Positions 1 through 10,200 of a stretch of DNA of 64,000 nt are shown in pieces. Below the pieces are notes generated by a model, which did no database searches, was not told where the DNA came from, and was given only the letters and a program-made list of their open reading frames with translations. The stretch is from Afipia sp. GAS231 (GTDB lineage: Bacteria > Pseudomonadota > Alphaproteobacteria > Rhizobiales > Xanthobacteraceae): NCBI RefSeq assembly GCF_900103365.1, contig NZ_LT629703.1:3534001-3598000 (forward strand). The letters run 5' to 3'. Numbering within the stretch: the stretch's first letter is position 1; every line of letters begins with the position of its first letter. The position numbers and the translations under genes are program-made.

Positions 1-1
1 C

Positions 2-1039
2 GGCCACATCCGCCTCGGGCGCGAATGCGATCTGATCGTGGTGGCGCCTGCGACCGCGGACCTGATGGCGAAGATGGCGCAAGGCCATGCCGACGATCTC
101 GCTTCCGCGGTCCTGCTCGCGGCCAACCGGCCGATCCTGCTGGCGCCTGCCATGAACCCCGAGATGTGGAACAACGCTGCGACCCGCCGCAACGTGCTGC
201 AGCTTCGCCGCGACGGCGTCGCCATGATCGGCCCCAATGCCGGTGAAATGGCCGAGTCGGGTGAAGCCGGCGTCGGACGGATGTCGGAGGCTGCCGAAAT
301 CGCCGCAGCAGCGGCAGATATCCTGCGTCCACCGCGGCCCCGGCCGCTCGCCGGCAAGCGCGTGCTGATCACCGCAGGCCCGACGCATGAGCCGATCGAT
401 CCGGTGCGCTATATCGCCAACCGTTCCTCCGGCAAGCAGGGGTTTGCGATCGCCGCCGCGGCACAGGCCGCCGGCGCCGACGTCACGCTGGTCTCCGGTC
501 CGGTCGAATTGCGCGATCCCGCTGGTGTCACCGTGATCCGGGTCGAATCGGCGCGCGACATGCTGCACAAGGTCGAAGCTGCCTTGCCGGCGGATATCGC
601 GATCTTTGCCGCGGCGGTCGCCGACTGGCGCGTCGCCAATGAAGGCGAACAGAAGCTGAAGAAAACCGCGGCCGGCATGCCGCCGCTGCAACTGGTCGAA
701 AATCCCGACATCCTGGCGACGATCTCGAAGCTCAGAGACAAGCGCCCGCCGCTGGTGATCGGCTTTGCCGCCGAGACCGAGCATCTGATCGACAACGCCA
801 AGGCCAAGATCGCGCGCAAGGGCTGCGACTGGATCGTCGCCAACGACGTCTCGCCGGCGTCAGGTGTGATGGGCGGCGACCGCAACACCGTGCATCTGCT
901 GACGCGCGAAGGTACAGAGGTCAGCGTCGACAGCATTAACGTGGAGTCCTGGCCGGTCATGACCAAGGAGCAGGTCGCAACCGAACTGGTGGCGAAGATC
1001 GCCAAGGAAATCGGCAAGACGGTGGAGAAAAAGTCGTGA
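2..1039 (+). CDS. coaBC: CoaBC bifunctional phosphopantothenoylcysteine decarboxylase/synthetase (5' end outside window)
   Basis: Makes 4'-phosphopantetheine for coenzyme A: the CoaC part decarboxylates phosphopantothenoylcysteine and the CoaB part joins phosphopantothenate to cysteine. The visible part begins inside the CoaC flavoprotein domain ([16 protein letters not shown], then [14 protein letters not shown], the PXMNXXMW substrate motif). The CoaB domain starts near [19 protein letters not shown] and carries NRSSGKQG and IGFAAETE. The reading frame is open from base 2, so the start lies upstream; GTG 38 is internal. The stop overlaps the dut start by 4 bp, so the two are translationally coupled. 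The coaBC-dut pairing is common in bacteria. Confidence 0.96.
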   Translation, partial: GHIRLGRECDLIVVAPATADLMAKMAQGHADDLASAVLLAANRPILLAPAMNPEMWNNAATRRNVLQLRRDGVAMIGPNAGEMAESGEAGVGRMSEAAEIAAAAADILRPPRPRPLAGKRVLITAGPTHEPIDPVRYIANRSSGKQGFAIAAAAQAAGADVTLVSGPVELRDPAGVTVIRVESARDMLHKVEAALPADIAIFAAAVADWRVANEGEQKLKKTAAGMPPLQLVENPDILATISKLRDKRPPLVIGFAAETEHLIDNAKAKIARKGCDWIVANDVSPASGVMGGDRNTVHLLTREGTEVSVDSINVESWPVMTKEQVATELVAKIAKEIGKTVEKKS

Positions 1040-1494
1040 GCACAACGGTCAAGGTCAACATTCGCCAACTCGCACACGGCGAAGGTCTCGCATTGCCGGC
1101 CTATCAGAGCGCCGACGCGGCCGGGCTCGATCTGCTGGCCGCGGTTCCCGCCGAGACACCGTTGATTTTGCCTCCGGGAAAATACGCGATGGTGCCGACC
1201 GGGCTTGCGATCGCGCTGCCACGCGGTTTTGAGGCGCAGGTGCGGCCGCGCTCCGGCCTTGCCGCCAAGCACGGCGTCACGGTGCTGAATTCGCCCGGCA
1301 CGGTGGATGCGGATTACCGCGGCGAGATCAACGTCATCCTGATCAACCACGGCGATGCGCCGTTCCCGATCAAGCGCGGCGAGCGCATCGCGCAAATGGT
1401 GATCGCGCCGGTAATCCAGGCCCAGCTTGTTGCCGTGGCCACGCTTTCGGAAACCGACCGCGGCGCTGGCGGCTTCGGCTCGACCGGGCGCTGA
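1036..1494 (+). CDS. dut: dUTP diphosphatase (dUTPase)
   Basis: Hydrolyses dUTP to dUMP and PPi, keeping uracil out of DNA and feeding dTMP synthesis. The protein is 152 aa, the usual size of a homotrimeric dUTPase. The conserved motifs appear in order: [27 protein letters not shown], and the C-terminal P-loop-like [11 protein letters not shown] that closes over the nucleotide. The start is GTG, overlapping the coaBC stop (GTGA). It is the last gene before a roughly 120-170 base gap leading to divL. Confidence 0.96.
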   Translation: MSTTVKVNIRQLAHGEGLALPAYQSADAAGLDLLAAVPAETPLILPPGKYAMVPTGLAIALPRGFEAQVRPRSGLAAKHGVTVLNSPGTVDADYRGEINVILINHGDAPFPIKRGERIAQMVIAPVIQAQLVAVATLSETDRGAGGFGSTGR

Positions 1495-1667
1495 TCGGTT
1501 CGAGCCGGATCGGCGCCTGAGCGGTAATCCGCTCATTTTTACACAAGCCAATTCACGTTCACGGTCTGGACTCTTACCGGCCGAGTCCCGAAGCAGATAA
1601 TGTCAGTCGATTCGTGCACGGCGGGGGTTCGCGCCGCGCGCTGGAGTCGTGCGTTCTGGGGCAAATT

Positions 1668-4187
1668 ATGTCGGGCGTAGTCGCGGCAATGCGTCGAAAC
1701 CTGCTGTCGTGCACCTCACTGGCGCGCCACGGCCTGCTCGCGCTCGCCACCGCTTTGTCGGCCGCATCGGAACCCGCTTTGGCCGGCGAGTTGACCGTTG
1801 AACAGGCGATTTCGACCTGGTTCGACTTCAATCATCAGGAATTCGCGGTGCTGACGGCGTCGCTGGCGCTGCTCGGCTTTTCCGTGGTGGCGGCGATCCT
1901 GTTGATGCGCACCCGGGTTCGGGCCACCCGCATCGAACTCCGCCTGCGCGCCAACATCGCCGGCCTGCAGGATCAGGCCGACCGGCTGCGCGCGCTGCTG
2001 TTCGCCGAGCCGCAAATCCTGATTGCCTGGGCCGCGGGCGAAAACCGGCCGCAGATCTCTGGCGACACCTCGCTGTTGATCTCGGCGGACGCCGCCCAGA
2101 GTTCGCCGCAGCGGATCCTCGCTTTTGGAACCTGGCTGCCGCCGGAACCGGCGTTGCAAATGGACCATGCGGTCGACGCGTTGCGCGAAGCCGGCGAAGG
2201 CTTTCTGCTCAACCTCTCCACCTCGAACGGCCGCGCAATCGAGGCCATGGGCCGCGCCATCGGCGGCCAAGCCATTGTCCGGATTCGCGAACTCGGCGGA
2301 CTGCGCCGCGAACTCGCCGAATCCAACCTGCGCTACAAGACGCTGCAGGAAGAGACCGAGCTGTTGCGCGACTTCGCCGCCGCCGCGCCCTGGCCGATCT
2401 GGGCCAAGAGCACGGAAGGCAACCTTCGCTACGCCAATACGGCCTATGTGCGAGCCACCGAGGGCGCCAGCGTCGCAGATGCGATCCAGCGCAACCTCGA
2501 ACTGCTCGAAACCGAGCAGCGCAGCGACATGAGCCGGACGCTGCACGGCCATTCCACCTTCAACGCGCGGCTGCCGATCGTGGTCGGCGGCGAGCGGCGC
2601 ATCTACGACGTCCAGGCCGTGAAGCTGGCCGGCGGCAGTGCCGGCATCGCGATCGACGCCAGCGAGGCGACCTCGCTCCGCGCCGCCATGGACCGGATGG
2701 CGGAAGCGCATCGCCGCACCCTCGACCAGTTGTCGTCGGGCGTCGCTGTGTTCGACGGCCAGCGGCGGCTCGCCTTCTACAACGAATCCTACCGGCGGCT
2801 GTGGGGCCTCGATCAGGCGTTCCTCGACGCCAACCCCGACGATTCCAGCGTGCTCGACCGGCTGCGCGCCGCGCGCAAATTGCCAGAGCAGCCGGATTTC
2901 CGGGCCTGGAAGGCGAAACTGCACGAAGCCTATCGCGCCGTCGAACCCGAGACCTACACCTGGTTCCTGCCGGATGGTCGCGCGGTCAGCGTCGTCACCA
3001 CGCCGAACCTCGAAGGCGGCGTCACCTATCTGTTCGACAATGTCACCGAAAGCCTCGATCTGGCGCGGCGCTTCGACGGCCTCACCCGTGTGCAGCATGA
3101 AACGCTCGACAACCTCAACGAAGCGGTTGCCGTGTTCGGGAGCAACGGCCGCGTGCAGTTGTTCAACCCGGCTTTTACCAAGATGTGGAAGCTGTCGACC
3201 GATTCCTTACGCGAACAGCCGCATATCGAAACCCTGGAAGCGCTGTGCAAGCCGCTGTTCGATGACGATCTGGCATGGCGAACGCTGCGCGAGGCGATCA
3301 CCGCGATCGAGAACCGGGCGCAGGTGGCGCTGAAGCTCGAGCGCAAGGACGGCAGCGTGCTGGACTGCATGACCATGCCGTTGCCCGACGGCGCCACCAT
3401 GCTGACGTTCCAGGATATCACCGACACCGAGAACGTCGAACGGGCGTTGCGCGAACGCAACGAGGCGCTTGAGACCGCCGACCAGATGAAGGTCGATTTC
3501 GTCCACCACGTGTCCTACGAATTGCGCGCGCCGCTCACCACCATCATCGGCTTCGCGCATTTCCTCAGCGATCCCTCGACCGGCCCGCTGACGGCAAAGC
3601 AGGCCGAATATCTCGATTACGTCACCAAATCGACCAACGCGCTGCTGGCGCTGACCAACAACATTCTCGATCTCGCCACCATCGATGCCGGCGCCATGAA
3701 GCTCGAGCTCGGCCCGGTCAATATCGAGAAGGCGATCCACGACGCCGCCGAAGGCATTCAGGACCGGCTCGCGACCGACCGCATCGAGCTCAAGGTCGAC
3801 ATCGATCCCAATATCGGCGTCTTCATCGGCGACGAACGCCGGGTCGTGCAGGTGCTCTACAACCTTCTCGCCAATGCGGTCGGCTTCTCGCCGCATGATG
3901 CGGCCGTCACGATCAGCGCACAGCGCAACGAGCATCGGGTGACCTTCACCGTCACCGATTCCGGCCCCGGCATTCCGGCCGACGTGAAAGACAAGGTGTT
4001 CGACTGGTTCGAGAGCCATTCCAACGGCTCGCGGCACCGCGGCGCCGGCCTCGGCCTGTCGCTGGTGCGCTCCTTTGTCGAACTGCACGGCGGCAAGGTG
4101 CGGGTCGATTCGGCGGTCGGCCACGGCACCACGGTCTCCTGCGACTTTCCGATCGACCAGCACGCCCATCGCAACGCCGCCGAATGA
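1668..4187 (+). CDS. divL: DivL-like PAS sensor kinase with Tyr in place of the H-box His
   Basis: Membrane-bound PAS/HisKA/HATPase protein of about 839 aa. From ATG 1668 it has a hydrophobic N-terminus, a second membrane segment near residues 60-82 (SLALLGFSVVAAILL), then several PAS-like blocks (for example around YRRLWGLD and FTKMWKLS), a HisKA domain, and an ATPase domain with N box (LYNLLANAVGFS), G1 (DSGPGIPADV) and G2 (RGAGLGLSLVRSFVELHGG). The phosphoacceptor motif reads VSYELRAPLTT: the usual His is Tyr (about residue 617). That is the signature of Caulobacter DivL, which acts in the CckA-CtrA cell-cycle pathway more as a regulator than as a kinase. The next genes match what I remember of the divL neighbourhood. 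A GTG at 1614 would add 18 residues. Confidence 0.82.
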   Translation: MSGVVAAMRRNLLSCTSLARHGLLALATALSAASEPALAGELTVEQAISTWFDFNHQEFAVLTASLALLGFSVVAAILLMRTRVRATRIELRLRANIAGLQDQADRLRALLFAEPQILIAWAAGENRPQISGDTSLLISADAAQSSPQRILAFGTWLPPEPALQMDHAVDALREAGEGFLLNLSTSNGRAIEAMGRAIGGQAIVRIRELGGLRRELAESNLRYKTLQEETELLRDFAAAAPWPIWAKSTEGNLRYANTAYVRATEGASVADAIQRNLELLETEQRSDMSRTLHGHSTFNARLPIVVGGERRIYDVQAVKLAGGSAGIAIDASEATSLRAAMDRMAEAHRRTLDQLSSGVAVFDGQRRLAFYNESYRRLWGLDQAFLDANPDDSSVLDRLRAARKLPEQPDFRAWKAKLHEAYRAVEPETYTWFLPDGRAVSVVTTPNLEGGVTYLFDNVTESLDLARRFDGLTRVQHETLDNLNEAVAVFGSNGRVQLFNPAFTKMWKLSTDSLREQPHIETLEALCKPLFDDDLAWRTLREAITAIENRAQVALKLERKDGSVLDCMTMPLPDGATMLTFQDITDTENVERALRERNEALETADQMKVDFVHHVSYELRAPLTTIIGFAHFLSDPSTGPLTAKQAEYLDYVTKSTNALLALTNNILDLATIDAGAMKLELGPVNIEKAIHDAAEGIQDRLATDRIELKVDIDPNIGVFIGDERRVVQVLYNLLANAVGFSPHDAAVTISAQRNEHRVTFTVTDSGPGIPADVKDKVFDWFESHSNGSRHRGAGLGLSLVRSFVELHGGKVRVDSAVGHGTTVSCDFPIDQHAHRNAAE

Positions 4188-5704
4188 CCGCGCCAGCGAC
4201 ATTCTCCGTGGCGCTGGCGAACGAGACGGCAACCGCGCATCTGATGGCGGACCTGGCCCTGCTGGTCGGTCCCGGCGATGTGATCACGCTGTCGGGCGAT
4301 CTCGGCGCCGGCAAGACCGCAGCGGCGCGGGCGATGATCCGCTATCTCGCCGACGATGCCGCGCTGGAAGTACCAAGCCCGACCTTCACGCTGGCGCAGA
4401 GCTACGACCTGCCGTTTCCGATTGTTCACGCCGACCTCTATCGCATCAACGATGCCAGCGAGCTGGAGGAGATCGGGCTGTCGCCGCTGCCGGAGGCCAC
4501 GCTGGTGCTGATCGAGTGGCCGGAGCGCGCGCCGGATGCGCTTCCCGCAGATCGCATCGACATCGCGTTCACGCATCGTCCCGCGTTCGGATCCTCGGCG
4601 CGCGCCGCCGAGATTACCGGTCATGGCAAGGCGGCCGCACAAGTCGAGCGACTGAACGCGCTGCGCAATTTCCTGGGCGATACCGGCTTCATGGATGCCC
4701 GGCGCGAACGCATGCCCGGCGATGCCTCAACCCGCTCCTATGCCCGGCTTGCCCAGGACGACGGCACCGCCATCCTGATGAACGCACCACGGCGTCCAGA
4801 TGGACCGGCGATCTATGACGGGAAATCCTACAGCGCGGCGGTGCATCTGGCCGAAGACGTCAAGCCGTTCGTCGCCATCGCCAGCGGCCTGCGCCGGCAC
4901 GGCTTCTCGGCGCCCGCGATCCGGCACACCGATCTCGAACAGGGTTTCCTGATTACCGAGGATTTCGGCGGCGCGGGTGTGATCGAGGGCGAGCCGCCGC
5001 GGCCGATCGCCGAGCGCTACGAGGCCGCCACCGACATGCTGGCCGCGCTGCACCGTGAGACGCTGCCCGAAACCCTGCCGCTGACGCGAGAGCTCGACTA
5101 CGCCATTCCCGTGTTCGACGTCGACGCCTGGCTGGTCGAGATCGGGCTGATGACCGAATGGTATTTCGTCGACCGCGGCGTCGAGCTGAGCCGGGAAGCC
5201 CGTGAGGAATTCGGCGCGATGTGGCGACAGGTGCTGGCGAAGCCGGCGGCGGCGCCGCGGACCTGGGTGATGCGGGATTTTCATTCCCCCAACATCATCT
5301 GGCTCGGCGAACGCACCGGCATCCTGCGCGTCGGCATCATCGACTTCCAGGATGCGGTGCTGGGGCCTGCCGCCTACGACATGGTGTCGCTGCTGCAGGA
5401 TGCGCGGATCGACGTCCCGGAGCAGCTCGAACTGTCGCTGCTGACCCGCTACATCAAGGCGCGGCGCGCGGCCGACAGCCAGTTCGACGCCGCCGATTTC
5501 GCCGAGCTCTACGCCATCATGTCGGCGCAGCGAAACACCCGCCTGCTCGGCACCTTCGCCCGGCTCAACCGCCGTGACGGAAAGCCGCAATATCTGCGCC
5601 ACCAGCCCCGGATCTGGACCTATCTGAACCGCTCGCTGGCGCACCCCGCTTTGGCAGGTTTCCGCGACTGGTATGCCGCCCACGTCCCCCCGCCGGTTGC
5701 CTGA
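4184..5704 (+). CDS. tsaE: TsaE-AmgK fusion: tRNA t6A ATPase plus cell-wall sugar kinase
   Basis: 506 aa with two enzymes in one chain. Residues about 1-150 are TsaE, the ATPase of the t6A37 tRNA-modification complex: Walker A GDLGAGKT, SPTFTLAQSY, HADLYRI and IEWPERAP. Residues about 165-500 are an aminoglycoside-phosphotransferase-fold kinase like AmgK, which phosphorylates MurNAc/GlcNAc at the anomeric carbon in peptidoglycan recycling: GDASTRSYARL near its start, MRDFHSPNIIW as catalytic loop, and IIDFQDAVLGPAAYD as the metal-binding segment. It overlaps divL by 4 bp. MurU, the partner of AmgK, lies two genes on, which supports the kinase assignment; the substrate itself is inferred. Confidence 0.88.
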   Translation: MTAPATFSVALANETATAHLMADLALLVGPGDVITLSGDLGAGKTAAARAMIRYLADDAALEVPSPTFTLAQSYDLPFPIVHADLYRINDASELEEIGLSPLPEATLVLIEWPERAPDALPADRIDIAFTHRPAFGSSARAAEITGHGKAAAQVERLNALRNFLGDTGFMDARRERMPGDASTRSYARLAQDDGTAILMNAPRRPDGPAIYDGKSYSAAVHLAEDVKPFVAIASGLRRHGFSAPAIRHTDLEQGFLITEDFGGAGVIEGEPPRPIAERYEAATDMLAALHRETLPETLPLTRELDYAIPVFDVDAWLVEIGLMTEWYFVDRGVELSREAREEFGAMWRQVLAKPAAAPRTWVMRDFHSPNIIWLGERTGILRVGIIDFQDAVLGPAAYDMVSLLQDARIDVPEQLELSLLTRYIKARRAADSQFDAADFAELYAIMSAQRNTRLLGTFARLNRRDGKPQYLRHQPRIWTYLNRSLAHPALAGFRDWYAAHVPPPVA

Positions 5705-5792
5705 TTTACCTCTTGTTAGCCACCCTGGCTTTAAGCTGGGAAAGGCTGTGCCCGGTATTTGGGGCAGCCGTCTTGGAAGCGGGAACTCGGCC

Positions 5793-6113
5793 ATGGCGAC
5801 AGCAGAACGGCGGAAGGGCGATCGCGTCACATTCGAGCGCGGTTTTGCCGCGCACATGATGGGCATCGACGGCACCTGGCGGCGCGACTGCGTGATGGAG
5901 GACGTCTCCGAAACCGGCGCCAAGCTGACGGTCGAGGGTTCCGTCGAAGGTTTGCATCTGAAGGAATTCTTTCTGCTGCTGTCGTCGACCGGGCTCGCCT
6001 ATCGCCGCTGCGAACTGGCCTGGGTCAATGGCGACCAGATCGGCGTCAATTTCCTGAAGCTTTCCGACAAGAAGAAGAAGGCTTCGGCCAAGCGCGCCGA
6101 CGCCGAGGTCTGA
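5793..6113 (+). CDS. PilZ-domain protein (likely c-di-GMP binding)
   Basis: A small cytoplasmic protein of 106 aa made of a single PilZ domain. Both parts of the c-di-GMP binding signature are present: RKGDR (RxxxR, residues 7-11) and DVSETG (DxSxxG, residues 37-42), so ligand binding is likely. The C-terminus is a Lys/Ala-rich tail. I chose ATG 5793 because the PilZ domain begins immediately after it; an open frame extends back to 5673 inside amgK but adds nothing recognisable. It sits between amgK and murU. Its target is unknown. Confidence 0.8.
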   Translation: MATAERRKGDRVTFERGFAAHMMGIDGTWRRDCVMEDVSETGAKLTVEGSVEGLHLKEFFLLLSSTGLAYRRCELAWVNGDQIGVNFLKLSDKKKKASAKRADAEV

Positions 6114-6259
6114 CGTCTGGTGTGCCGGCGCCGTCTTACAGCCGTCATGTCCGGCGACTATCGCCTCACAGTCGCTTTAAGCGGCGAATCGCCGTGATAT
6201 GATCCTTGAAATAGTTCTTGGCGCGTTGGCGCGCCTTTGATGGTTAGAGAATTCCCGAC

Positions 6260-6982
6260 ATGTCCGTAGTACCCAGCAAAGCCATGGTCCTTGCCGCCGG
6301 TCTTGGCCTGCGCATGCGCCCGTTGACCGACAACATGCCGAAACCGCTGGTGCGCGTGGCCGGTCAGCCCTTGCTCGATCATGTGCTGGACAAGCTCGCC
6401 GCTGCCGGCGTCGTTGAGGCCGTGGTCAACGTGCATTACCTGCCCGACCAGATCATCGCGCATACCGCCGCGCGCAGCCACCCCCGCGTCATCATCTCCG
6501 ATGAGCGCGACCAGGTGCTCGGCACCGGCGGCGCGGTGGTGAAGGCGCTGCCTCTGCTGGGGAGCCAGCCGTTCTTCCACCTCAACGCCGATACGATGTG
6601 GATCGACGGCGTGCGGCCGAACCTGACGCGGCTCGCCGAAACCTTCGATCCCGATCGGATGGACATCCTGCTCCTGATGGCGCCGACCACGACCAGCATC
6701 GGCTATGCCGGCCGCGGCGACTACGCGATGCTGCCGGATGGCGCGCTGCGCAAGCGCAAGGAGCATCAGGTGGTGCCGTTCGTCTATGCCGGCGCCGCGA
6801 TCATGTCGCCGTCGCTGTTTCACGACGCGCCCGCGGGCGAGTTCTCGCTGACGAAACTGTTCGACCGCGCCAACGAACAGGAGCGGCTGTTCGGCCTGCG
6901 GCTCGACGGCGTCTGGATGCATGTCGGAACCCCCGATGCGGTGCACGACGCTGAAGAGGCGTTTCTGGAGAGCGTGGCGTAG
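6260..6982 (+). CDS. murU: MurU-like MurNAc-1-phosphate uridylyltransferase
   Basis: Nucleotidyltransferase of 240 aa with the sugar-phosphate nucleotidyltransferase signature at the N-terminus (MVLAAGLGLRMRPLTDNMPK: G-x-G-x-R and the PK lysine), LNADTMWIDG as the metal-binding Asp region, and GTPDAVHDAE near the end. In Pseudomonas, MurU converts MurNAc-1-phosphate to UDP-MurNAc, a fosfomycin-bypassing salvage route, using the product of AmgK. Here an AmgK-like domain is encoded two genes upstream, so a salvage role is likely. Without that context it could be read as a generic mannose-1-phosphate or glucose-1-phosphate nucleotidyltransferase. Confidence 0.85.
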   Translation: MSVVPSKAMVLAAGLGLRMRPLTDNMPKPLVRVAGQPLLDHVLDKLAAAGVVEAVVNVHYLPDQIIAHTAARSHPRVIISDERDQVLGTGGAVVKALPLLGSQPFFHLNADTMWIDGVRPNLTRLAETFDPDRMDILLLMAPTTTSIGYAGRGDYAMLPDGALRKRKEHQVVPFVYAGAAIMSPSLFHDAPAGEFSLTKLFDRANEQERLFGLRLDGVWMHVGTPDAVHDAEEAFLESVA

Positions 6983-7000
6983 GCGCGCCAATCTATCGTC

Positions 7001-7130
7001 GTCCCTGCGAACGCAGGGACCCATAGCCACCGTCGCTTGTTGTTACCCACGGCGTCAGCCATCCTGCCTTATCGCCATATCACGTGGTATGGGTCCCGGC
7101 TCGCGCTTCGCTTGGCCGGGACGACGGAGA
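7001..7130. repeat. Palindromic intergenic repeat
   Basis: GTCGTCCCTGCGAACGCAGG at the left and GGTCCCGGCTCGCGC...GGCCGGGACGAC at the right form an imperfect inverted pair. Short hairpins (CCCTGCGAACGCAGGG) are visible inside it. It occupies most of the murU-addB gap and resembles the dispersed repeats found elsewhere in this window. Confidence 0.6.
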
Positions 7131-7209
7131 GAGGTGCAAATCCTCCTCGCCCCATGACCAACCCTGAATCCCCCCCTATATTGGCCCCTGACCTCGAATC
7201 AGGAAGCCC

Positions 7210-10200
7210 ATGCGCGTTTTCAGCGTCCCCGTCTCCGTGCCGCTGTTGCGCACCGTCATCGCCGCTCTGGTCGATGGCCGGCTGGTCGATGGATTCGAAG
7301 CGCGCAGCAATCCGCTGAATCTGGCGCGGGCGACACTCTACCTGCCGACCCGGCGCGCCGGACGGCTGGCGCGGGAAATTTTTCTCGACGAGCTGAAGAC
7401 CGATGCCGCGATCCTGCCGCGCATCGTTGCGCTCGGCGACATCGACGAGGACGAACTGGCGTTTTCGGAAAGTTCCGAACAGTTCGGCGGCACAGCGCCG
7501 CTCGACATTCCGCCGCGGCTCGGCGAACTCGAACGGCGATTGACGCTGGCGCACCTTGTTGCCGCGTGGGCGAAAGGTCCGGTACTGTCGCCGCTCGTGG
7601 TCGGCGGCCCGGCTTCGACCCTGGCGCTGGCCGGCGATCTGGCCCGGCTGATGGACGACATGGTGACGCGCGGCGTCGCCTGGGAAGCGCTCGACAAACT
7701 GGTGCCGGACCAGCTCGACCAATACTGGCAGCACTCGCTGGAATTTCTGCGCATCGCGCGCAAAATATGGCCGGATCATCTGAAGGAAATCGGCAGGATC
7801 GAGCCCGCGGAGCGGCGCGACCGTCTGATCGACGCGGAAGCCGCGCGCCTCGCGGCGCATCACGACGGCCCGGTGATCGCGGCGGGCTCGACCGGCTCGA
7901 TGCCGACGACCGCAAAATTCCTCGGCGTTGTCGCCAACCTGAAGCAGGGCGCGGTGGTGCTGCCGGGGCTCGATACCGATCTCGACGACGAAGCCTGGCA
8001 GATCATCGGCGGCGTCAGGGATGCGCAGGGTAAATTCACCACCCAACCCTCGTCGAACCATCCGCAATTCGCGATGCAGGGACTGCTCGACCGTTTCGGT
8101 ATCAAGCGCGGCGATGTCGAAATCCTCGGCACGCCGGCCGCAGGGGGACGCGACGTGCTGGTCTCGGAGACGATGCGCCCCTCAAGCGCGACCGAGCAAT
8201 GGCATGACCGGCTGGCAGAGCCGGACGTATCGCTAAAGATTTCCGCCGGGATGGCCAACCTCGCGGTGGTTGAGGCGCCGAATTCCGAAATGGAGTCGCT
8301 GGCGATCGCGATTGCGATGCGCGAGGCGCGACATCTCGGCAAATCGGCCGCCTTGGTGACGCCGGACCGTGCGCTGGCGCGCCGGGTGATGGCGGCGCTG
8401 ACCCGCTGGAATCTCGAATTCGACGATTCCGGCGGCGACGCGCTGACGGACACCTCCGCCGGCATTTTTGCGCGCCTCACGGCGGAAGCCGCCGCCAAGG
8501 GGCTGGAGCCGCCGACCTTGCTGGCGCTGCTGAAGCATCCGCTGTTCCGGCTCGGTGGCGCACATGGTGCGCTCAAGCGCGCCATTGAAGTGCTCGAACT
8601 GGCGGTGCTGCGCGGCACCCGGCCGCAAGCCGGCAGTGGTGGCCTTGCGCGCGACTTCGATCGTTTCCGGAGCGAGCTCAAAAAACTCAACAACAAGGAA
8701 ACCTCTTCGCTTCATCGCTCCGAGCAGCGCGCGAAGTTGAAAGAGGATGAACTCGATCTGGCCCAGTCGCTGATATCAGCTCTGCAGAAGGCGTTTGCGC
8801 CGCTGGAGAGCATGGCGACGTCAAAGCCGTATGATTTCGCCGAACTGGCGCAGCGCCACCACGAGGTGCTATCAGCGCTTTCATCCGACCAGGACGGCAT
8901 CGCCGTGGTATTCGAGGGCACCCAGGGATCGGTCCTCGCCGCAGCATTCGACGAGCTGCTTGGCGAACAGAAGCAGAGCGGGCTTGCGGTCCAGCTCGGC
9001 GACTACGCGGAAGTGTTTCAGACCGCCTTTGCCGACCGCATGGTGCGGCGGCCGGAACATGCCGATGCGCAGCTGCAGATCTACGGCCAACTCGAAGCGC
9101 GGTTGACGGAATCCGATCGCGTCATCCTCGGTGGGTTGGTTGAAGGCGTGTGGCCGCCGGCGCCGCGGGTCGATCCATGGCTGAGCCGGCCGATGCGGCA
9201 TGAACTCGGCCTCGATCTGCCGGAGCGGCGCATCGGCCTCTCCGCGCACGATTTCGCGCAACTGCTCGGACATGGCGAGGTGATTCTCAGCCATTCGGCA
9301 AAAGTCGGCGGCGCGCCGGCGGTCGCCTCGCGCTTCCTGCACCGGTTAGAGGCCGTCGCCGGCGAGGCGCGCTGGAACGCGGCGAAGCTGGCCGGCGCAA
9401 ACTATGTCCGTTTTGCCGATGAACTGGACCGGCCGGACAAGGTCCAGCCGATCGAACAGCCCGCGCCCAAGCCGCCGCTTGCGACGCGGCCGCTCAAACT
9501 GTCGGTCACCGCGATCGAGGACTGGCTGCGCGATCCCTACACCATCTACGCGAAGTATATTTTGCGGCTCGATCCGCTCGATCCCGTCGACATGCCGCTG
9601 TCGGCGGCCGATCGCGGTTCGGCGATCCATGATGCGCTCGGCGAATTCACCCAGACCTATGCCGAAGCGCTGCCCGGCGACGTCGTGCAGACGCTGCGCG
9701 GCATCGGCGCCAAGCATTTTGCGCCGCTGATGGAACGGCCGGAGGCAAAGGCGCTGTGGTGGCCGCGGTTCCAGCGCATCGTCGGCTGGTTCGCCGATTG
9801 GGAGCAGGCGCGGCGCGATAACCTCGCCAAAATCTTCGCCGAGACCCGAGGCGAAATCGGAATTCCGCTCGACAACGCGCGGACCTTCACCCTTTCCGCC
9901 CGCGCCGACCGGATCGAACAGCGCCGTGACGGCAGCTTTGCGATCCTGGATTACAAGACCGGGCAACCGCCGACCGGCAAGCAGGTGCGCATGGGCCTGT
10001 CGCCGCAACTGACGCTGGAGGCCGCGATCCTGCGCCAGGGTGGCTTTGCGAATATCGACGCCGGCGCGTCCGTCGGCGAACTCGTTTATGTCCGGCTCAG
10101 CGGCAACAATCCGCCTGGCGAGCAGCGGACGCTCGAGCTGAAAATCCGCAACAACGACACGCCGCAGCCGCCGGATGCCGCGGCCGACGAGGCGCTGCAG

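Noticed and set aside
1614-1667. GTG 1614 as the DivL-like start
   Set aside because: The added residues (HGGGSRRALES...) look like translated non-coding sequence; ATG 1668 keeps the hydrophobic N-terminus near the start. Not certain.
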